Source: Opitutaceae bacterium
GTDB lineage: Bacteria > Verrucomicrobiota > Verrucomicrobiae > Opitutales > Opitutaceae
Length of the DNA stretch: 7,285 nucleotides
Assembly (NCBI GenBank): GCA_031266495.1
Contig: JAISAX010000583.1
Location: 1 to 7,285, forward strand
Direction of reading: 5' to 3'
The position numbers and the translations under genes are program-made. Below, piece by piece: positions 1-4,200 of this stretch. The stretch's first letter is position 1; the number at the start of each line of letters is the position of its first letter. The notes under the pieces were generated by a model, which worked only from the letters and a program-made list of their open reading frames with translations, searched no databases and was not told the origin of the DNA.

Positions 1-271
1 TCTTTCATCGCCTCCGTCACCACCTACCAGCACTTCTTCAACTTCGCCCGCAAAAACCGCTCTCGCTCCAACCTCGCTCCAGCCGATCTCCTCGCCATGC
101 GCTCTCCTCTCCTTCACCCGCCAGCTCGCCCTGCTCCGCGCACACGGCCTGCTCAAAAAAGTCTCCGGCACACACCGCTGGCTGCTCACCGACTACGGCC
201 GCAGGATCGTCACTGCATTCCTCGTCGCCCATCAGGCCGATGTCGATCAACTCTCAAAAATGGCTGCATGA
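1..271 (+). pseudogene. 3' end of a frameshifted host gene, winged-helix-like C-terminus
   Basis: Two reading frames carry protein-like sequence in succession. From base 1 to about 102, frame 1 has almost every third codon position C or G and reads a plausible protein (for example TYQHFFNFARKNRSRSNLAP). From about 103-113 onward the G/C third-position signal moves to frame 2, which reads RQLALLRAHGLLKKVSGTHR, then WLLTDYGRRI, and ends at a TGA at 269-271. The second part has the helix-helix-turn-helix-wing pattern of a small winged-helix DNA-binding segment ('RAHGLLKK...HRWLLTDYGR'). Neither frame is coding-like along its whole length: frame 1 becomes R/P-rich after 113, and frame 2 is S/P/T-rich before 103. 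A one-base insertion or two-base deletion near 103-113 explains this. The first part resembles the tail of an integrase-core transposase, but I cannot name a family. The 5' end lies outside the window. It sits on the chromosome side of the attachment scar. Confidence 0.55.
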
Positions 272-324
272 CCGCCATATACAAAATCCTCCTAAAAATG
301 AGCTACTCCTCAGGATAGCAGTGT

Positions 325-366
325 AAAGACCGCGAAGATCCGGTGTTTCGATACTTCGCGGTCTTT
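325..366. terminator. perfect 13-bp hairpin, probable terminator
   Basis: AAAGACCGCGAAG (325-337) pairs perfectly with CTTCGCGGTCTTT (354-366), leaving a 16-base loop. The A-rich and T-rich ends of the arms give short T runs on both strands, so it could work in either direction. It lies 54 bases after the stop codon of the broken gene on the left. Confidence 0.65.
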
Positions 367-376
367 GTGTAAAAAG

Positions 377-413
377 AAACCCGTGTCCGTTTTTCGGAAA
401 CGCGGGTTTTTTT
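377..413. terminator. rho-independent terminator, likely bidirectional
   Basis: AAACCCGTGT (377-386) pairs with ACGCGGGTTT (400-409), with one G-T pair, and the run of seven T at 407-413 follows on the plus strand. On the minus strand the same hairpin is followed by GTTTCTTTTT (379-370). Minus-strand transcription would reach it 10 bases after the CCA end of the tRNA remnant, so it was probably the terminator of the original tRNA-Phe gene. It also insulates the element from rightward host transcription. Confidence 0.75.
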
Positions 414-422
414 GTAAAAGAG

Positions 423-472
423 TGGTGGCAAGACACGGAATCGAACCGTGGACACGGTGATTTTCAGTCAAC
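423..472 (-). other. tRNA-Phe (GAA) 3' half: attachment-site scar
   Basis: Read on the minus strand this is the 3' half of a tRNA: anticodon loop CTGAAAA (467-461) with anticodon GAA, anticodon 3' stem TCACC (460-456), variable loop GTGTC, T stem CACGG/CCGTG around TTCGATT (450-434), acceptor strand TCTTGCC (433-427), A73 and encoded CCA (425-423). The expected 5' acceptor strand GGCAAGA, the D arm and an AGCTCAGTTGG-like box are absent upstream. The anticodon 5' stem GTTGA (472-468) has one mismatch with TCACC, suggesting that identity with the intact gene ends near 470. This is the partial copy left by a tyrosine-recombinase element that uses the tRNA 3' end as its attachment site. A reconstituted tRNA-Phe should lie at the other end of the element, at higher coordinates. 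Confidence 0.85.
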
Positions 473-581
473 CCCGTACACATCATAAGATGCTAATACT
501 CAATATCTAATTTTCATGAAGGCTGTTTGCTACACATAAAGCTACAAATTGAAAAAGTTTCATGCTTACCCCCTCCCCGGC
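473..581. other. AT-rich intergenic stretch beside the attachment site
   Basis: This is the only clearly AT-rich part of the window: about 31% G+C at 481-540. I see no protein-like frame. It contains an 8-bp palindrome TTCATGAA (513-520) and several TAAT/TATCT-like strings. A weak promoter match (TTTTCA at 511, ACATAA at 534, 17-base spacing) points toward the small genes, but it is too poor to call. AT-rich DNA beside an att core is usual for integrase and IHF-type arm sites. No repeated arm-type motif is visible. Confidence 0.4.
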
Positions 582-627
582 AACATTTCGCGCGGAATAA
601 CCCGGCTTGCATCCGCCTCGAAATGTT
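582..627. promoter_or_regulatory. long imperfect inverted repeat before the two-gene cassette
   Basis: AACATTTCG (582-590) pairs with CGAAATGTT (619-627), and inside it GCGGA (592-596) pairs with TCCGC (612-616). This makes a 14-bp interrupted stem with a 1x2 internal loop and a 15-base apical loop (597-611). It ends 15 bases before the preferred ATG at 643. It could be an operator for a dimeric regulator or a leader-RNA hairpin controlling translation. A TTG codon that could serve as an alternative start (607-609) lies in the apical loop. Confidence 0.5.
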
Positions 628-642
628 CCACGTTGTCCCAAG

Positions 643-981
643 ATGATTCTCACCGAGCACGACTTCGACACTATCAAGAAGGAAAACTTGCGGCAGTTCG
701 ATGACAACCTGAGCAAGGCCGGCCCCCGACATCTCGGCCGTGAAGTCCGCGCGCTCGAGGCCAATGCCGTGCAGCTCTACGGCGTTGCCGCCCTCATGGC
801 CCGCAATGCGGACGATATCGAGACGGTGGCCTCCATCTGGACGGCGATGGAAAAAGTCTGCGATGCCTTCGCCAAGAAGCTGGGCGCGCTGGCGAAGAAA
901 CACCCCGGCAGCAAGGTCTCGCACGACAAGCTGCTGGACCTGCGCAACCGCTGCACCGAACTCCGGGAACTCCATTCGTAA
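643..981 (+). CDS. hypothetical small helical protein, first gene of the cassette
   Basis: I do not recognise this 112-residue protein. The ATG at 643 (MILTEHDFDT...) is preferred over the in-frame TTG at 607, because the intervening codons read a proline/arginine-rich non-helical stretch and overlap the inverted repeat. An in-frame TAA at 598-600 limits any further extension. There is no clear Shine-Dalgarno sequence. The product is hydrophilic and predicted almost wholly helical, with a central A/V/L-rich helix (about residues 40-65, AVQLYGVAALMARNADD) and a lysine-rich segment (DAFAKKLGALAKKHPGSK). It has two cysteines, no signal peptide, no membrane segment and no recognisable catalytic motif. 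The third-position G/C bias supports real coding. The next gene starts 17 bases downstream, so they are probably co-transcribed. Its position between an attachment site and the last phage gene suggests an accessory or regulatory gene, which is inference only. Confidence 0.65.
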   Translation: MILTEHDFDTIKKENLRQFDDNLSKAGPRHLGREVRALEANAVQLYGVAALMARNADDIETVASIWTAMEKVCDAFAKKLGALAKKHPGSKVSHDKLLDLRNRCTELRELHS

Positions 982-998
982 GCCGCTCCGCTACCCCT

Positions 999-1217
999 AT
1001 GGCCATATCTCCGGAGCAGATCAAGCGACTCGCCGAGGTTTACGACCGCTACGCCAACGCCTTCAAGCCCCTCAGCAAAGGCACCGAACAGGCCCGGACC
1101 CAGTTCAACGCCCTGCTCGGGCAACTGCACCAAGCACACGCCAGCGATACGGATTACGTCGAGTTCCGCCGCAAGGCCGTGGCCCTGTGCTGGCAATACC
1201 TGAAGAAAAACCGCTGA
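999..1217 (+). CDS. hypothetical small helical protein, second gene of the cassette
   Basis: This 72-residue protein begins at an ATG at 999 (MAISPEQIKRLAEVYDRYAN). I do not recognise a family. It looks like two or three amphipathic helices with no signal peptide, no membrane segment and one cysteine, and it ends in a basic tail (YLKKNR). It shows no convincing similarity to the preceding gene, so the pair is not an obvious duplication. The upstream sequence has no strong Shine-Dalgarno motif, and the 17-base gap from the previous stop favours translation from the same transcript. It converges with the giant minus-strand gene, the two stop codons being only 16 bases apart. Confidence 0.6.
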   Translation: MAISPEQIKRLAEVYDRYANAFKPLSKGTEQARTQFNALLGQLHQAHASDTDYVEFRRKAVALCWQYLKKNR

Positions 1218-1219
1218 TA

Positions 1220-1231
1220 TTCCGCGCGGAA
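1220..1231. repeat. 12-bp perfect palindrome between convergent stop codons
   Basis: TTCCGCGCGGAA occupies most of the 16 bases between the stop of the second small gene and the stop of the giant gene. It has no spacer for a loop and no T run on either strand, so it is a poor intrinsic terminator. A near-copy, TTTCGCGCGGAA, occurs at 586-597 in front of the first small gene and again at 3709-3720 inside the giant gene. Confidence 0.4.
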
Positions 1232-1233
1232 CC

Positions 1234-4200
1234 TCACTGCCGGTTGCGCACCTGTTCCCGCAGCAGCTTCTGCCGGCTGAACGGCGAGGCGTCCACATAC
1301 GGCAGATAGTGGCCGGTCAGCACGAGCGCGGTGTCGCGCTCGCTCAGGCCCGCCCCCATCAACGCCTGCACGGCCACCCCCTGCGGCACGCCGAGCCTCC
1401 GGGCGGCCTGCACGTCATTCGCCATCGCGTCGAACAATTCGCGCCGCCGCTCCTCCATTTTGATCTTCGCCTCCGCGACCTCTTCCGGCGTCACCGTGCC
1501 GCGGCGATCGCGCACCTCCCGGTAAATCAGCTCCGCTCCCTGCCGCTCGCCCACGAAGCGGCCGGCATGTTGCATCAGCGACTGGGCGATGTCGATGTCC
1601 TGGCGCCGCGCTCCCGTCAGCAGCGCCCCCACCTCGTTCTCGAGGTCGTACACGCGGCCGCTCGTCGTCTGCTCGCCGCGCGCGGCCATGGAGATCCGCC
1701 GCGCCTGTGTGACGGCTCCCGGCTCGAACACGCGCCATGCGTGCGCCAACTGATCCGCCGTCCGGTCCAGAAACGGCGCCATCGGGTTAAAGATTTCCCG
1801 TCCATCCTCCGTGCGATTGCGCGCCAGGTCGAACACCGCCTTCGTCACCAGACCCTCGCCGGCAAACGGCTCCATCGCCTCGAGTGCCGCATCGCGCAGG
1901 GCGTCCTGCCAGTTATCGCCGGCCATCGCGGCCGTCACCGGCTTTTTCAGGTAATTCCACGGATCCAGATAACTCGCGTCGATCAGCGCGATCCGCCCCT
2001 TGCCGTCGTTGCCCGTGTAGTACAGGTCCGAGTTTTTGCTCCATTCCGGCAGGAACCGGCGGATGTCCTTTTCGTCGTCCGCATCAAGGCCGGCCATCGC
2101 CCGCGTCATCATCGAGACGGCCGCCGGCAATATCGCCACCGCCGCCAGCCCGGCCAGCCGCTTCGCCCCCATCAGCCGTTGCCGCGGATTCGCGCTGCGC
2201 AGATCGCCCAGCGCGTAGTTGATCGAGTGATACCCGGTGCGCACGATCTCCGCCGGGAAGCTCAGGAACGATCCCGTCAGCCCCACGCGCCGCACCACCT
2301 GCGCCGCTTTCGGGATCAGGGAATACGTCGGCAGCGTGTTGCGCACCCGCTCCGCCGCCACCGTGTCGAGTTGCGCGGGCGTCAGCGATGGATCGACCCG
2401 CGCCCATGCCCGCCGCTCGTTTTCGAAGGCATAGACCTTGAAAATCTCGTCATTCATCTGGTACAGCCGCGCCGCCGCCCGGAAAGGCGCCTTGGCCGCC
2501 CTTGCCAGCCGCCCCTCCGTCCACCGCTCCAGCCCTTGCAGGCCGCCCTGCATCCGTCCGCCGGCGTCGCGCAGCGCCTCCCGCAGTTCTCCCGCGTGCA
2601 CGCTCTCTCCGAGGATGCCGAGCCGGTGCAGCCTCGCCACGTAGTCGCGGTTTGCCGGCGTGTCTCCCCGCCCCAGGTCCGTCGTGATCGCGCGCCACAC
2701 GTCGCCGGCCGCGTCCGCGCGCCAGTGGCCGCCGGCCACCAGAAACCCGAGATTGCCGGCGAGATTGCGCGCCTGCGTGACCGGCGAGAGCACGGTCTTG
2801 GCCGTCTTCGCCCATCCGTTCACTCGCAGCCACCACTTCCACCCCTCGCCCAGAGCCGCGAACTGCCCGGCGAAGGCCTGCGCGATCTCCGGCGTCGTGT
2901 ACAGCCCGTTCAGCGGCGCCATCGCCTCGCTCCCCTCCGCCGCGATCGGCACAGTGTAGTCGCCGCTCGCATCGCTCAGCGGCCGGTCGAACAGCCACTT
3001 GCCCAGCCCCGCCGCGCGCGCCTGCTGCAGGAACGCGTGCGCCTCGATCACCTGCGCCGTCTTCGCCACGCTGCGCAGGTAGTTGACCCGCGGATCCGTG
3101 TATTCGCCGAGCAATGACCGCAGTTCATCGGGGATGTCCTTCCGCGCCGTGAAGATGCTCAGGTCCTTCGCGCCCTCCCTCGAGGCACGGAAAAACGCCT
3201 CCGCCCCTGCCACATCCTTGCCCAGCATGTACTGCAAATACCCCTGCACCTCCGCCTCGCTCACCGGCGCCGGCGTCCCGCCCGGCCCGGCGACCTCCGC
3301 CGCCTTCGCCTCAAGCTCCGCGCGGATGAACGACGCCGCCCGGTTGTACACTGCCTCCGGCACCTTCACCGCCCACTTCGGGTCGTCGAATTTCCGGTAA
3401 GAACGGTGCAGGTAGAACCCGATGTTGCCCTCCACCCGCGCCGCCAGCTTGCCGGCGATGACCCCCTCGCTCACCAGACGCCGGCTCAACACGTCGATAT
3501 CCGCGCGCATCGCGCCCAACGGCCCCTGCAACCGCGGATCGACCGCGCCCACCGCCGCCCGCCCGCCGAGCACGTCGTTCAACGTCGCCAGATCCGCGTC
3601 CGTCATCGCGCCATAACCGCCGTACACCTCGTGCACCGCGCGGTCCAGATCCCTGACGGCGAACTCCGCGTGCTTGACGATCGCGGACAGCCGCCCTTCG
3701 CGGGCGGTTTTCGCGCGGAATACTTCCGGCGGCAGCCCTCCCGCGCTCGTGAAATTCCGGACCAGCCACGCCCGCGCATCCCGCATCAGCGCCTCCGCCG
3801 GCGGCCGCCCGCGCCGGGCAAACTCCACCCCGCCGCCGCCGCCCGTGCCGCTGCCAACGCCGCTGTCCCGCCGTCCGGCGATCGTTCCCGGACGCCCCTC
3901 CGCATACCGGTCTCCCTGATCGAGAAACGCCCGGAAATCCACATTGACCGTCTGCCCTGCCAGCCTCGCCACATAGTCGCGCATTTTCCCCAGCAACTCG
4001 CGGAACTGCGCCGCCGCTTGCCCGACGAAGCCGCCCCCGCCATCGCCCTCCATGCGCCGCCTCGCCCAGGCATGGTTCGCCCACGCCAGCCGCTCCGCGT
4101 ACCACTCCTTCACGGAAGCCTCCACCCCCTCCGCCACGCCCGGCCGCAGCCGGCCCCGCGCGTACAGCGGACCGCGGCCCGACTCCACCTCGCGCCGCCA

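Noticed and set aside
97..318. Plus-strand ORF starting at the ATG at 97
   Set aside because: Its first few codons continue the real frame 1, but after about 113 it is R/P-rich and out of frame with the coding signal, which continues in frame 2.
423..500. Intact tRNA gene
   Set aside because: Only the 3' half is present. There is no GGCAAGA strand, no D arm, and the upstream sequence is unrelated AT-rich DNA.
511..539. Sigma-70 promoter for the small genes (TTTTCA / ACATAA)
   Set aside because: The -10 match is poor and AT-rich DNA gives such matches by chance; not strong enough to annotate.
514..975. Minus-strand ORF of 153 codons opposite the first small gene
   Set aside because: It runs through the AT-rich intergenic region, the inverted repeat and the small gene with no start context. 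The plus-strand frame has the better third-position G/C pattern and helical protein.
1309..3117. 602-codon plus-strand ORF opposite the giant gene
   Set aside because: It is R/P/H/Q-rich with no domain-like pattern and lies entirely antisense to the giant gene. High G+C with few TA-containing codons removes antisense stops.
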